DNA of 64,000 bases, taken from positions 186,001-250,000 of the forward strand of contig CAVXDY010000007.1 in the NCBI GenBank assembly GCA_963760715.1. The letters run 5' to 3'. A program made the position numbers and the translations under genes. Position 1 is the stretch's first letter; every line of letters starts with the position of its first letter. The DNA comes from CAVXDY01 sp963760715. Its GTDB lineage: Bacteria > Actinomycetota > Thermoleophilia > Miltoncostaeales > Miltoncostaeaceae. The notes beneath the pieces are model-generated. The model was given only the letters and a program-made list of their open reading frames with translations, was not told the DNA's origin and did no database searches. Of the stretch, positions 25,458 through 34,017 are shown piece by piece.

Positions 25458-27659
25458 CTAGGCCCCGCTCGCGGGCTGGGGCGGACCGGGCGGCCGGGCC
25501 GCCGGCTCCAGCTCCAGCGGCGTGTCACCGCGTTGCTCGGGGGCGGGGTAGCACGGCTCGATGCGGAGGATCCGCGCCGCCCACACCGGCATCCACCAGT
25601 TCCACCGGCCGAGGACCGCCACGAAGGCCGGCAGGAGCATGCTCCGGACGACCGTCGCGTCGAGCACGATGCCCACGGCGAGGCCGGTCGCGAACACCTT
25701 GATGTCGGTTCCGGGGCTCGCCGCCAGCGCGGTGAAGGCCAGGAACAGGATCACGGAGCCGGCGGTCACCAGCCGCCCGGTGCGGGCGATGCCGGCCACC
25801 ACGGCCCGCTCGGTCGACCCGTCGCGGTCGTACTCCTCGCGCATGCGGCTGAGGATGAAGACCTCGTAGTCCATCGACAGGCCGTAGAGGAACGCGAAGA
25901 TCATCAACGGGATCCACACCGTGAGCGCCCCGGTGGGCTCGATACCGAAGATCGCGCCCGAGCCGTGGCCCTTCTGCCAGGCCCAGACGAGGAAGCCCCA
26001 CACCGCGCCGATCGAGAGGATGTTGAAGATGATCGCCTTGAGCGGCAGCACCAGGGAGCGGAAGACCCTCGCCAGGAGGATGTAGGTGATCACGATGATC
26101 ACCAGCGCCACCCAGATGAAGTTGCCGTAGACGGCATCGTTGAAGTCCGCGCTGCCGGGGACGGCGCCGCCCACCAGGATCTGGCCCGGCAGGGATTCGG
26201 CGGCCGTCCGGACCCGACCGACCGTGGCGCTGTCGTCCTCGTTGGTGGGGAAGACGTTCACGACGGCGGTGTCGCCGCGCCGCCACTCCGGCGAGCTCGG
26301 CGCGACGGCGCCCCGCACGCCGTCGACCCCGGCGAACGTCTTCGCGGTGGCCGCGGCATCGCCGCCGACGACCGCGACGTCGTAGGGCGACAGGACCCCG
26401 GCGCCGATGCCCGAGCTGTCCAGCGCGTCCAGACCCGCCCGTGCGGAGCCGGTCGAGGCGAGCGCGCTCGCGCGCGGGGTGCCGGTGGAGAAGTCCGCGA
26501 CCGGGATCAGGAAGACGGCGAGGATCGCCAGCGCGATCGCGCCGACCACCCAGCGCCGGCGGACGACCAGGCGTCCCCAGGGCACCCAGCCCTGGCCGGT
26601 GTTCGTCGTGCGCCGTCCGAAGCCCACCCGGTCGAGCTTGGGGCCGATGGAGTCGAGCACCACCGGCAGGAGCGTGATCCCCACCAGCACGCTGACGAGG
26701 GGGATGAGCATGCCCCCGTAGCCGATGCTGCGCAGGAACGGCACGGGCAGCACCGCGAGCGCCAGCAGGCCGATGGCCACCGCGACGCCGCTGATGATGA
26801 CGGCCTTCCCGGCGTGCTCCATGGCCTCCACGACCGACTCGCGGTTGTCCTTCCCGCCGGCGTGCTCCTCGCGCCAGCGCATCACGATCAGCAGGGCGTA
26901 GTCGATCGCCACGCCAAGGCCGATCAGCGAGACCAGGAACTGCACCACCACCGAGACCTGGGTGGCCTCGGCGAGAGGCCACAGGATCAGGAAGGTGGTG
27001 GGGATGGCGATGGCGGCCATCAGGAGCGGCACGAAAGCCATCAGCGATCCGAACACGAACAGCAGCACGATCAGGGCGCCGAGGCCGCCGACCAGGGTCT
27101 CGAGCAGGACGCTCGGGCCGTTGCTCTCGTTGGAGACGCTGACGAGGGCGTCGATGCCCGTGATGCGCACCGGCGCCCCGGCGACCTCGGTCGCCGCCGC
27201 CGCCGCGCGGGTCTCTTTCAGGGCCGGCCCCGCGGAATCGAAGGCGTTCGCGGTCGAGGGCGGGTACCAGATCACGCCGAAGGTGGTGCTGCCGTCCTTG
27301 GAGACGAACATCCGGTCGCCGGTGCTCGCGTAGTCGGCCGACCGGGAGCCGGGCACGGCCGCGCTGACCTTCCCGAAGGCGTCGCCGATCTGCTGCTTCA
27401 CCCCGGGCGAGTCGACCGTGGTGCCGTCCGGGAGCTTCACGACCTGCACGAGCGGCCCCCCGACCCTCGGGCCCCCGTTCCCGTACTTCGCGTAGATGAG
27501 GTTCGCGGCGTCCGAGCTCTCGCGTCCCGGCAGATCGAACTGGTCCGACAGCGCGTCGACCGACGACTGCGTTGACGCCACCGCCACCACGAAGATGACC
27601 AGCCAGCTGAAGAAAACGGTCTTGCGGTGCGCCAGAACCCAGCGCGTGAACGCCCTCAT
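25458..27659 (-). CDS. MmpL-family RND exporter
   Basis: A 733-residue, 12-helix proton-driven exporter. Helix 1 is near residues 14-30, then an extracytoplasmic domain (about 35-185), five helices (about 185-350), a second domain (about 390-530) and five or six more helices. The MMPL signature GLGVAIDYALLIVMRWREE is near residue 258, with the matching YGLSMDYEVFILSRMREEY near 610. In actinobacteria such proteins export lipids or siderophores. It heads the unit with the ABC exporter. The C-terminal tail is Pro-rich. Confidence 0.92.
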   Translation of the reverse strand: MRAFTRWVLAHRKTVFFSWLVIFVVAVASTQSSVDALSDQFDLPGRESSDAANLIYAKYGNGGPRVGGPLVQVVKLPDGTTVDSPGVKQQIGDAFGKVSAAVPGSRSADYASTGDRMFVSKDGSTTFGVIWYPPSTANAFDSAGPALKETRAAAAATEVAGAPVRITGIDALVSVSNESNGPSVLLETLVGGLGALIVLLFVFGSLMAFVPLLMAAIAIPTTFLILWPLAEATQVSVVVQFLVSLIGLGVAIDYALLIVMRWREEHAGGKDNRESVVEAMEHAGKAVIISGVAVAIGLLALAVLPVPFLRSIGYGGMLIPLVSVLVGITLLPVVLDSIGPKLDRVGFGRRTTNTGQGWVPWGRLVVRRRWVVGAIALAILAVFLIPVADFSTGTPRASALASTGSARAGLDALDSSGIGAGVLSPYDVAVVGGDAAATAKTFAGVDGVRGAVAPSSPEWRRGDTAVVNVFPTNEDDSATVGRVRTAAESLPGQILVGGAVPGSADFNDAVYGNFIWVALVIIVITYILLARVFRSLVLPLKAIIFNILSIGAVWGFLVWAWQKGHGSGAIFGIEPTGALTVWIPLMIFAFLYGLSMDYEVFILSRMREEYDRDGSTERAVVAGIARTGRLVTAGSVILFLAFTALAASPGTDIKVFATGLAVGIVLDATVVRSMLLPAFVAVLGRWNWWMPVWAARILRIEPCYPAPEQRGDTPLELEPAARPPGPPQPASGA

Positions 27660-27856
27660 CCCTCACCCTCCATCTCGAACGGGACCGAGTACTAAACCAG
27701 GGTCCCCGGACGGTGGGCGAGGACATGGCCGCGCAGCACACTAGCCCGCGCCCCCCGCGCCCCGCTTCTCCATTCGTCCGGTGTTGCGGGGGTGTTCCGA
27801 CCCCGCCGCCTGGCCTTACCCGGCCCGCCCATGCTCAAACGCCCTCCGGCGGAGGA

Positions 27857-28669
27857 TCAGACCGGTGCCGGGGGCGCGAGGGACCTCGATGCCTGGGCGG
27901 CGGCGGAGACGCAGAGCCGCGTGAGGCGCGCCTCCTCCCGGCGCCAGCGATCGGTCGGGGCCGACAGACCCACCGATCCCACCACCGCCCCGCGGGCATC
28001 GCGCACCGGCGCGGCGACGCAGCAGCAGCCGACCGCGAGCTCCTCGAGGTCGTAGCCCACGCCCGTCTCGCGCACGGCGTTCAGGTTGCTCTTGATGTCG
28101 CGGCGCCGCACGAGCGTGTGCGGGGTGAAGGCCTGGAGCTCCTGCTGCCCGAGGTAGTCGTCGATCGTCTCGTCCGGGCATGCGGCCAGGAGCACCTTGC
28201 CGAGCGCGGTGCCATGCGCCACGCGGCTGAATCCGACCTCGAGCCCCTCCACATGCATCCCTCTCGATCCCTCCACCACCTCCGCGACCGCGATCTCTCC
28301 GCCCCGGAAGAGCGCGAGATAGGTGTCCTCCTCCGCCTCGACCGCGAGGCGCTTGATGGCGGGCCGGAGGGTCCGCACCACGTCGAGGCTCTCCTGGAAG
28401 AGGCGGGAGAGCGACGTGACCTTCCCGCCCAGGCCGAAGCAACCGTGGCCCAGGCGGACGACATAGCCTCCGTCCTCGAGCGTGTGCAGCACCCGGTAGC
28501 TCGTGCCGAGGCTGATGCCGAGCTGCTGCGCGACCGCCTTGGCCGGGACCGGCCGGGGGGAGGAGGCGATCGCCTCGAGCACGTCGAGGGCCCGCTTGAC
28601 CGAGCTGAGGGAGTCCTTCGACTCCGGCTCCCTGGCAAGGACCGCCGCCCGCAGCGCGGCGCCGCGCAT
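27857..28669 (-). CDS. IclR-family transcriptional regulator
   Basis: A 270-residue regulator. The N-terminal winged helix-turn-helix (about 20-85) reads SVKRALDVLEAIAS, AVAQQLGISLGTSYRVLHTLE, and the C-terminal effector domain (about 95-265) has GTALGKVLLA, the RRRDIKSNLNAVRETGVGYDLEE loop and the CCCVAAPVRDARGAVVGSVGLS core. A start at ATG 28669 is used; a GTG at 28693 after a G-rich run is an alternative. It is divergent from the amidohydrolase-MIP18-ADH operon across about 190 bases and is its likely regulator, responding to a small organic acid or alcohol metabolite. Confidence 0.88.
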   Translation of the reverse strand: MRGAALRAAVLAREPESKDSLSSVKRALDVLEAIASSPRPVPAKAVAQQLGISLGTSYRVLHTLEDGGYVVRLGHGCFGLGGKVTSLSRLFQESLDVVRTLRPAIKRLAVEAEEDTYLALFRGGEIAVAEVVEGSRGMHVEGLEVGFSRVAHGTALGKVLLAACPDETIDDYLGQQELQAFTPHTLVRRRDIKSNLNAVRETGVGYDLEELAVGCCCVAAPVRDARGAVVGSVGLSAPTDRWRREEARLTRLCVSAAAQASRSLAPPAPV

Positions 28670-28862
28670 CCCGGCCCTGCCCCCCTCGGTCACAGCCCCC
28701 CCGCAGGAAGACGCATCCTTGCAACGAGCGTCGCGAGCATACGACGGGAGGACCGAATCAGGCCAGTTCTCCGGATGCCGGAGTATTCGCCCGCCGCGCG
28801 GTGGCCCGGCCACGCGGGGGGGCGGGAAGCTCGGCTCCCGGCTCCGGCTTCAGGAGGACCTC

Positions 28863-29921
28863 GTGTACCGCAGCGCCGCTGGTGATGAGTACTTCGTCGT
28901 GGACGCCCACCTCCACTACTGGGATGGCAGCCCGGAGAACCAGAAGAACAAGTACGGCGCGGGCTTCATCTCGTGCTTCTACGACTACCACTCGGGCCTC
29001 TCGCCCGCGGAATACGTCTGGCCGCGCGAGAAGTACGAGAAGTACGACCAGGAGACGATGATGCAGGACCTCTTCGTCGACGGTTACGACGACATCGGGA
29101 TCCTCCAGTCCACCTACCTGTCCGACTTCTACGTGAACGGCTTCAACACGACCGAGCGGAACGCGGTGATGAAGGACAAGCACCCCGACCGCTTCATCCT
29201 CAACAGCGCCTGGGACCCGCGCGAGGAGGAGGCGGGGCTCGCCGCCTTCGAGGAGAAGGTGGAGAAGTACGGGATCAAGGGCGTCAAGCTCTACACCGCG
29301 TCATGGCACGGTGACTCGCGCGGGTGGAGCCTGAAGGACCCCTGGACGGAGAAGTACCTCGAGAAGTGCGTCGAGCTGGGCGTGAAGAACATCCACGTCC
29401 ACAAGGGGCCCACGATCTGGCCGCTCGACAAGGACAGCTTCGACGTCGCCGACGTCGACTACGCCGCCACCAACTTCACGGACCTCAACTTCATCGTCGA
29501 GCACGTGGGCATGCCGCGGATCGAGGACTTCTGCTGGATCGGCGTGCAGGAGCCGAACGTCTACGGCGGCCTCGCGGTGCTGATGCCGTTCATCCACCCG
29601 CGGCCGAAGTACTTCGGCGACGTGATGGCCGAGCTCCTCTTCTGGCTGGGCGAGGACCGGCTGCTGTTCTCCTCCGACTACGCCCTCTGGCACCCGAAGT
29701 GGCTGATCGAGAAGTTCGTCGACTTCGACCTCCCTGAGCAGACGACCGCGGAGACCGGCGTCTCGCTGTCGGTCGAGGCCAAGCAGAAGATCCTCGGGCT
29801 GAACGCCTGCAAGCTCTACGACATCGACCCCGCCGAGCACGGGGCGCGTCTGAAGGCCGACGAGTTCGGCAAGAAGGCGGCGACCGGGCCCGGCTCGCAG
29901 GCCAAGGAGGTCACGGCATGA
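28863..29921 (+). CDS. Amidohydrolase-2 family metal-dependent hydrolase, propane-monooxygenase-operon type
   Basis: A 352-residue TIM-barrel hydrolase. Metal-ligand motifs are DAHLHYW near residue 14 (HxH), IHVHKGP, VEHVG and the late Asp in FSSDYALWHP. The GTG at 28863 sits six bases after AGGAGG, which fixes the start. Close relatives, from memory, lie directly after the mimABCD/prmABCD genes of mycobacteria and rhodococci, followed by a DUF59-like protein and an alcohol dehydrogenase, exactly the order here. Their role may be in monooxygenase assembly or in downstream metabolism; it is not settled. Codons favour Lys and Asn more than the surrounding genes do. Confidence 0.85.
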   Translation: MYRSAAGDEYFVVDAHLHYWDGSPENQKNKYGAGFISCFYDYHSGLSPAEYVWPREKYEKYDQETMMQDLFVDGYDDIGILQSTYLSDFYVNGFNTTERNAVMKDKHPDRFILNSAWDPREEEAGLAAFEEKVEKYGIKGVKLYTASWHGDSRGWSLKDPWTEKYLEKCVELGVKNIHVHKGPTIWPLDKDSFDVADVDYAATNFTDLNFIVEHVGMPRIEDFCWIGVQEPNVYGGLAVLMPFIHPRPKYFGDVMAELLFWLGEDRLLFSSDYALWHPKWLIEKFVDFDLPEQTTAETGVSLSVEAKQKILGLNACKLYDIDPAEHGARLKADEFGKKAATGPGSQAKEVTA

Positions 29922-30643
29922 CCGTTAGCGCCGCCGCCGTGTGGGAGGCGATCGACGGCGTGATCGATCCCGAGCTGGACCGCTCGCTGGTGGAGCTCGA
30001 ATTCGTGCGATCGGTGGAGGTGGGCGAGGGCGACGTCCGCGTCGCCCTGCGCCTGCCCACCTACTGGTGCTCCCCCAACTTCGCGTACCTGATGGTGGGG
30101 GACGCGCACGAGGCGGTGCGGCAGGTGCCCGGCACCGAGAGGGTGCGCATCGATCTCGTCGACCACTTCGCCGGCGAGCGGATCAGCGAGGCGATCCAGG
30201 CGGGCCTCTCCTTCCAGGAGGCCTTCCCGGATCAGGCCGAGGGCGAGCTGAACGAGCTTCGCCGCAAGTTCCGCCTGAAGGCGTTCGTCGTTCGCCAGGA
30301 GCCGGTGCTGCGGGCGGTGCGGCTCGCGCTCGGGGACGCCGGCGCGGCGGACCTGCGCCTGGGCGACGGGGCGCCGCCCGAGGGGGTGGAGGCCTCGGAG
30401 TGGTCGGAGTACCTGCGCCGCCGCGGCGACCTGGGCATGGGGGAGGGGCCGGCTGAGCTCGCCTTCACCGACGCCCAGGGCGCGCCCCTCGCGCCCGACG
30501 GCCTCGACGACTACCTCCGCCTGGCGCGCCTGGTGCGGATCAGCCTGCAGTCCAACACGGAGTTCTGCTCCGGCCTGCTCGCCGCCCGCTACGACGGCGG
30601 GGCAGGGGTGGAGAGCTGGCAGCGGCGGGAGGTGGTGGCATGA
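29918..30643 (+). CDS. MIP18/DUF59-like protein of the monooxygenase accessory set
   Basis: A 241-residue soluble protein. Residues 1-85 match the MIP18 (DUF59) fold: VWEAIDGVIDPELDRSLVELEFVRSVEV and LRLPTYWCSPNFAY with a single conserved Cys, the position that helps iron-sulfur cluster or iron handling in this family. The C-terminal 150 residues are helical and belong to the longer version found beside propane/phenol-type monooxygenases. It overlaps both neighbours by ATGA, so all three genes are co-translated. A role in iron delivery to a diiron hydroxylase is inference. Confidence 0.8.
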   Translation: MTVSAAAVWEAIDGVIDPELDRSLVELEFVRSVEVGEGDVRVALRLPTYWCSPNFAYLMVGDAHEAVRQVPGTERVRIDLVDHFAGERISEAIQAGLSFQEAFPDQAEGELNELRRKFRLKAFVVRQEPVLRAVRLALGDAGAADLRLGDGAPPEGVEASEWSEYLRRRGDLGMGEGPAELAFTDAQGAPLAPDGLDDYLRLARLVRISLQSNTEFCSGLLAARYDGGAGVESWQRREVVA

Positions 30644-31668
30644 AGGCGGCACTGCTCCCGGCGTACGACTCGGAGCTCGTGATCGAGAACGCCCCGGCGC
30701 CCGAGATCACCGGCGCCACCGACGTGATCGTGAAGGTCGGCGGAGCGGGTCTCTGTCGCACCGACCTCCACATCATCGAGGGCATCTGGAAGGAGAAGGT
30801 CGACGTCGAGCTCCCCTACATCCTCGGCCACGAGAACGCCGGATGGGTGGAGGCGGTGGGCGACGGGGTCACGACGGTCAAGCCCGGCGACGCGGTGATC
30901 GTCCACCCGGTGATCACCTGCGGGCTCTGCCAGGCGTGCCGGGCGGGCGAGGACATGCACTGCGCGAACCTGGCCTTCCCGGGCATCACGCAGAACGGCG
31001 GCTTCGCGGAGTACCTCCACACCGGCGAGCGGGCGATCATCAAGCTGCCCGAGGGCCTCGAGCCCAAGGCGATCGCGCCCTACGCGGACGCCGGCATCAC
31101 CGCCTACCGGGCGGCCAAGCGCGCGGCCAAGCGGCTCACGCCGGGCACCCGCTGCGCGATCATCGGCGTGGGCGGGCTGGGCCACATCGCGGTCCAGGTG
31201 CTGGGCGAGCTCTGCGCGACGGAGATCATCGCCGTCGATCGCTCGGCGGCGGCGCTCGAGCTCGTCGGGTCGTTGGGGGCCCACCACCTGGTGAACGCGT
31301 CCGAGACGGACCCGGTGGAGGCCGTCAAGGAGCTGACCGGCGGGGAGGGCGCCCACGCGGTGATCGACTTCGTCGGAGAGGGCGACGCGATCACCCAGTC
31401 CATCGACATGCTCCGCAAGGGCGGGACCTACTGGGTGGTCGGCTACGGCGGCCGGATCGAGGTGCCGGCCATCGACGTGATCTTCGCCGAGATCGCCGTC
31501 GTGGGCAGCCTGGTCGGTAACTACAACGAGCTGGCGGAGCTGATGGTGATGGCCGGCCAGGGACGGGTCACGCTCCACGCGTCCGAGTACTCACTGGACG
31601 ACATCAACACGGCGATCCACGACCTGGAGGGCGGACGCCTCCAGGGGCGCGGGGTGATCGTCCCGTAG
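30640..31668 (+). CDS. Zinc-dependent, NAD(P)-binding alcohol dehydrogenase
   Basis: A 342-residue medium-chain dehydrogenase. Catalytic zinc ligands are Cys in GLCRTD near residue 38, His-Glu in GHENAG, and a late Cys/Asp position; structural zinc Cys lie in CGLCQACRAGEDMHC. The nucleotide fold is GVGGLGHIAVQVL near residue 175. In propane-oxidation operons this enzyme oxidises 2-propanol to acetone or 1-propanol to propanal. It is the last gene of the three-gene operon and is followed by a strong hairpin terminator. Confidence 0.92.
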   Translation: MKAALLPAYDSELVIENAPAPEITGATDVIVKVGGAGLCRTDLHIIEGIWKEKVDVELPYILGHENAGWVEAVGDGVTTVKPGDAVIVHPVITCGLCQACRAGEDMHCANLAFPGITQNGGFAEYLHTGERAIIKLPEGLEPKAIAPYADAGITAYRAAKRAAKRLTPGTRCAIIGVGGLGHIAVQVLGELCATEIIAVDRSAAALELVGSLGAHHLVNASETDPVEAVKELTGGEGAHAVIDFVGEGDAITQSIDMLRKGGTYWVVGYGGRIEVPAIDVIFAEIAVVGSLVGNYNELAELMVMAGQGRVTLHASEYSLDDINTAIHDLEGGRLQGRGVIVP

Positions 31669-31677
31669 GAGCATCGG

Positions 31678-31707
31678 GCACCCGCGGGCCGTCCGGCCCG
31701 CGGGTGC
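31678..31707 (+). terminator. 13-bp GC hairpin terminator
   Basis: GCACCCGCGGGCC and GGCCCGCGGGTGC pair perfectly around a GTCC loop, 10 bases after the alcohol dehydrogenase stop. It also ends just before the stop of the small minus-strand gene, so it can serve both directions. Confidence 0.85.
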
Positions 31708-31709
31708 TC

Positions 31710-31814
31710 CTATGCGCGACTCGCCTCGCGCCGCTTCTCCCACCGGCTCCGCAGGAACGCGAACACCAGCGGGATGAGCATGAGCAGCAGGCGGCGCGCG
31801 ATCCACGTCATCAT
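31710..31814 (-). CDS. 34-residue single-helix membrane peptide
   Basis: This is a small gene with strong support. ATG at 31814 is preceded by GGAGGGGG at 7-base spacing, and the peptide is one hydrophobic helix (IARRLLLMLIPLVFAFL) followed by a highly basic and Glu-containing tail (RSRWEKRREASRA). An in-frame ATG follows at 31811. It reads as a membrane peptide with its charged end in the cytoplasm. Function unknown; it ends against the hairpin terminator of the convergent dehydrogenase operon, so it has its own transcript. Confidence 0.6.
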   Translation of the reverse strand: MMTWIARRLLLMLIPLVFAFLRSRWEKRREASRA

Positions 31815-32006
31815 GTCCCGACCCCCTCCGTGTCCGCGTTGATCGTGACCGTACCGGGGTCGACGTGCACCGGCCCGTCCCCCCTCCCGTTGACGCGAGG
31901 ATAGCCGCGCCGGCCCCGTGCCCCGGGGCGAGGAGCGTCAGGACGGCCGGCGATCACCACCCTGACCGGCGGGCCTCCGCCGGGCGGGTCGTCGCCGCGA
32001 ACTCGC

Positions 32007-32330
32007 TCACGTCGTGGCGGAGGCCTTCAGGACGGCGTCGAGCAGACCGGGGAAGCGCTCCTCGAGGTCGTCGCGGCGCAGCCACGTGTAGCGGCGCGTG
32101 CCCTCGTCGCGCTGGGCGATCACCCCGGCGCAGCGCAGCGCCTTCAGGTGGTGGCTCGCCGTGGACTTCGTCACCTCGAGCTGGATCTGCCCGCAGGGCA
32201 TCGAGCCGCCCGGGTCGCAGGCCGCGAGCTGGCGCACGATCTCCAGCCGCACCGGGTCCGAGAGCGCCTGGAGCACGGTGACCACGTCGACCTCGGCGAG
32301 ATCGGCCTGGTCCGTCGTCTGAGCGCTCAT
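32007..32330 (-). CDS. ArsR-family transcriptional regulator
   Basis: A 107-residue winged-helix repressor: LQALSDPVRLEIVRQLAA, then VTKSTASHHLKALRCAGVIA as the recognition helix and EGTRRYTWLRRDDLEERFPGLL as wing and C-terminus. The two Cys in ACDPGGSMPCGQ flank helix 3 and could sense metal or oxidants, though other members with this layout are drug or redox sensors. It is divergent from the MFS exporter gene and probably represses it and itself. Confidence 0.88.
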   Translation of the reverse strand: MSAQTTDQADLAEVDVVTVLQALSDPVRLEIVRQLAACDPGGSMPCGQIQLEVTKSTASHHLKALRCAGVIAQRDEGTRRYTWLRRDDLEERFPGLLDAVLKASATT

Positions 32331-32345
32331 CGTCCGCCCCGGATC

Positions 32346-32393
32346 ATTGTTTGACGCCCATCGAAGTATAAGGTACGGTGCCCATCGAACAAT
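32346..32393. promoter_or_regulatory. Divergent promoter-operator of the ArsR and MFS genes
   Basis: For the plus strand, TTGACG (32351-32356) and TACGGT (32374-32379) are spaced 17 bases. On the minus strand TTGTTC and TATACT are spaced 16. The inverted repeat ATTGTTTGA (32346-32354) / TCGAACAAT (32385-32393) matches at 8 of 9 positions, and GCCCATCGAA is directly repeated at 32356 and 32380, 24 bases apart. These are likely ArsR contact sites overlapping both promoters. Confidence 0.6.
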
Positions 32394-32457
32394 ACGGGGT
32401 CAGCCCGGCGGCCGCCAGTTCCCCGGAAGAAAACTCTCTCCCAGGAGCGGACACACC

Positions 32458-33906
32458 GTGCGATCTCCGAACTCGACCCTGGTCGAGGCGGGCTCCACGC
32501 GCCTGGACAGGCGCGCGTGGGCCGTCCTCCTCACCCTCTGCGGCGCCCTCTTCCTGGACGCGCTCGACGTCTCGATGGTCGGCGTCGCCCTGCCGTCGAT
32601 CCGCACCGACCTCCACATGTCCACGAGCTCCCTTCAGTGGGTGGTGAGCGCGTACGTGCTCGGCTACGGAGGATTCCTCCTGCTGGGCGGCCGGGCCGCC
32701 GACCTCCTCGGGCGCCGCCGGATGTTCCTCATCTCGCTCGGCGTCTTCATCGTGGCCTCGGCCCTCGGCGGCTTCGTGGACGATGGCTCGCTGCTGATCG
32801 CCACGCGCTTCATCAAGGGCGTGAGCGCGGCCTTCACCGCGCCCGCCGGGCTCTCGATCATCACGACGAGCTTCTCCGAGGGCGCCCTGCGCAACAAGGC
32901 CCTCTCGATCTACACGGCGACGGGCGCCACGGGCTTCTCCCTGGGACTCGTGGTGGGCGGCCTGCTGACCGAGGTGGGCTGGCGGTGGGTCTTCCTGCTG
33001 CCGGTGCCGGTCGCCATCGCCGTGCTGGTCGCGGCGATCCGCCTGGTGCCCGACTCGGCGCCGCCGGAGGGCGGGCGCCGCTCGTTCGACCTCGCCGGCG
33101 CGGTGAGCATCACCGCCGGCATGCTCCTGCTCGTCTACACCGTGGTCGAGGCGCCGGACGTGGGCTGGGCGTCGGCGCGCACGCTGGTCTCGTTCGCCGG
33201 GGCGGCGGCCCTGTTCGGGGTGTTCACCGCCGTGGAGCGCCGTTCGGCCTTCCCGCTGGTGCGCCTGGGCATCCTGCGCTCGGCGCCCCTCGTGCGCGCC
33301 AACCTGGGGGCGATGGCCCTGTTCGGGTCGTGGGTCGGCTTCCAGTTCATCGCGACGCTCTACATGCAGCAGCTGAGGGGCTGGACGCCCCTCGAGACCG
33401 GGCTCGCCATCTTCCCGGGCGGGCTGCTGGTGGCGCTGCTCGCCCCGCGCATCGGCGTGCTCGTCGCGCGGTTCGGGATCGGCCGGCTGATCGTGGCGGG
33501 CCTCACGTCGGCCGCGATCGGCTACGCCCTCTTCCTGCCCATCGGGCTGGACTCGGGCTACTGGGCGGCGATCTTCCCGACGATGGTGCTCGCCGGCTTC
33601 GGCTTCGCCCTGGCCTACGGCCCGCTGAACATCGCGGCCACCAACGGCATCCAGCCGCACGAGCAGGGCCTCGCCGGCGGGTTGGTCAACACCTCGTTCC
33701 AGTTCGGCGGGGCGCTGGTGCTGGCCGTGGTCACGGCGGTGAACGCCGCCGCGGCCGGGCCGGGGAGCTCACCCCAGTCGGTGATGGACGGCTACCAGGC
33801 CGCCGTGGCGGTGGCGGTGATCGCCGCGCTCCTCGGGGTCGTGGCCACCGCGGCCCGGCGGCGGGCGCCGCAGCCGGCCACGGAGCTGGCCGAGGGCGGG
33901 GTCTAG
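32458..33906 (+). CDS. MFS drug exporter (DHA2, 14-helix type)
   Basis: A 482-residue transporter with about 14 membrane segments. Family marks are FLDALDVSMVGVALPSI in helix 1, the motif-A loop GGRAADLLGRRRMF and a motif-C-like stretch GLVVGGLLTEVGWRWVF. It starts with GTG at 32458, AGGAG lying about 11 bases upstream. It should export hydrophobic or cationic compounds by proton antiport. The divergent ArsR gene is the likely regulator. Its 3' end abuts a remnant of an acetate kinase gene on the other strand. Confidence 0.9.
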   Translation: MRSPNSTLVEAGSTRLDRRAWAVLLTLCGALFLDALDVSMVGVALPSIRTDLHMSTSSLQWVVSAYVLGYGGFLLLGGRAADLLGRRRMFLISLGVFIVASALGGFVDDGSLLIATRFIKGVSAAFTAPAGLSIITTSFSEGALRNKALSIYTATGATGFSLGLVVGGLLTEVGWRWVFLLPVPVAIAVLVAAIRLVPDSAPPEGGRRSFDLAGAVSITAGMLLLVYTVVEAPDVGWASARTLVSFAGAAALFGVFTAVERRSAFPLVRLGILRSAPLVRANLGAMALFGSWVGFQFIATLYMQQLRGWTPLETGLAIFPGGLLVALLAPRIGVLVARFGIGRLIVAGLTSAAIGYALFLPIGLDSGYWAAIFPTMVLAGFGFALAYGPLNIAATNGIQPHEQGLAGGLVNTSFQFGGALVLAVVTAVNAAAAGPGSSPQSVMDGYQAAVAVAVIAALLGVVATAARRRAPQPATELAEGGV

Positions 33907-34017
33907 CGGTGACTCGACGGGCGTGGCGCGCCCCTCGTCGTCGTCCAGGCTCAGCTTCACCCCCGTCGACCCGGCGTTGACGACGAGGACGCGTCCCCCG
34001 CGGGCGGGGTCAGGCAT
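33907..34017 (-). pseudogene. ackA: Acetate kinase 5' remnant
   Basis: About 37 codons read MPDPARGGRVLVVNAGSTG followed by VKLSL and a short DxDG stretch. VLVVNAGST is the phosphate-binding N-terminus of acetate kinase. After this the frame runs antisense into the MFS gene and has no kinase sequence, so the remaining 350 or so residues are gone. The ATG at 34017 overlaps the stop region of the acetate-permease gene, so it once followed that gene in an operon. Confidence 0.7.
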
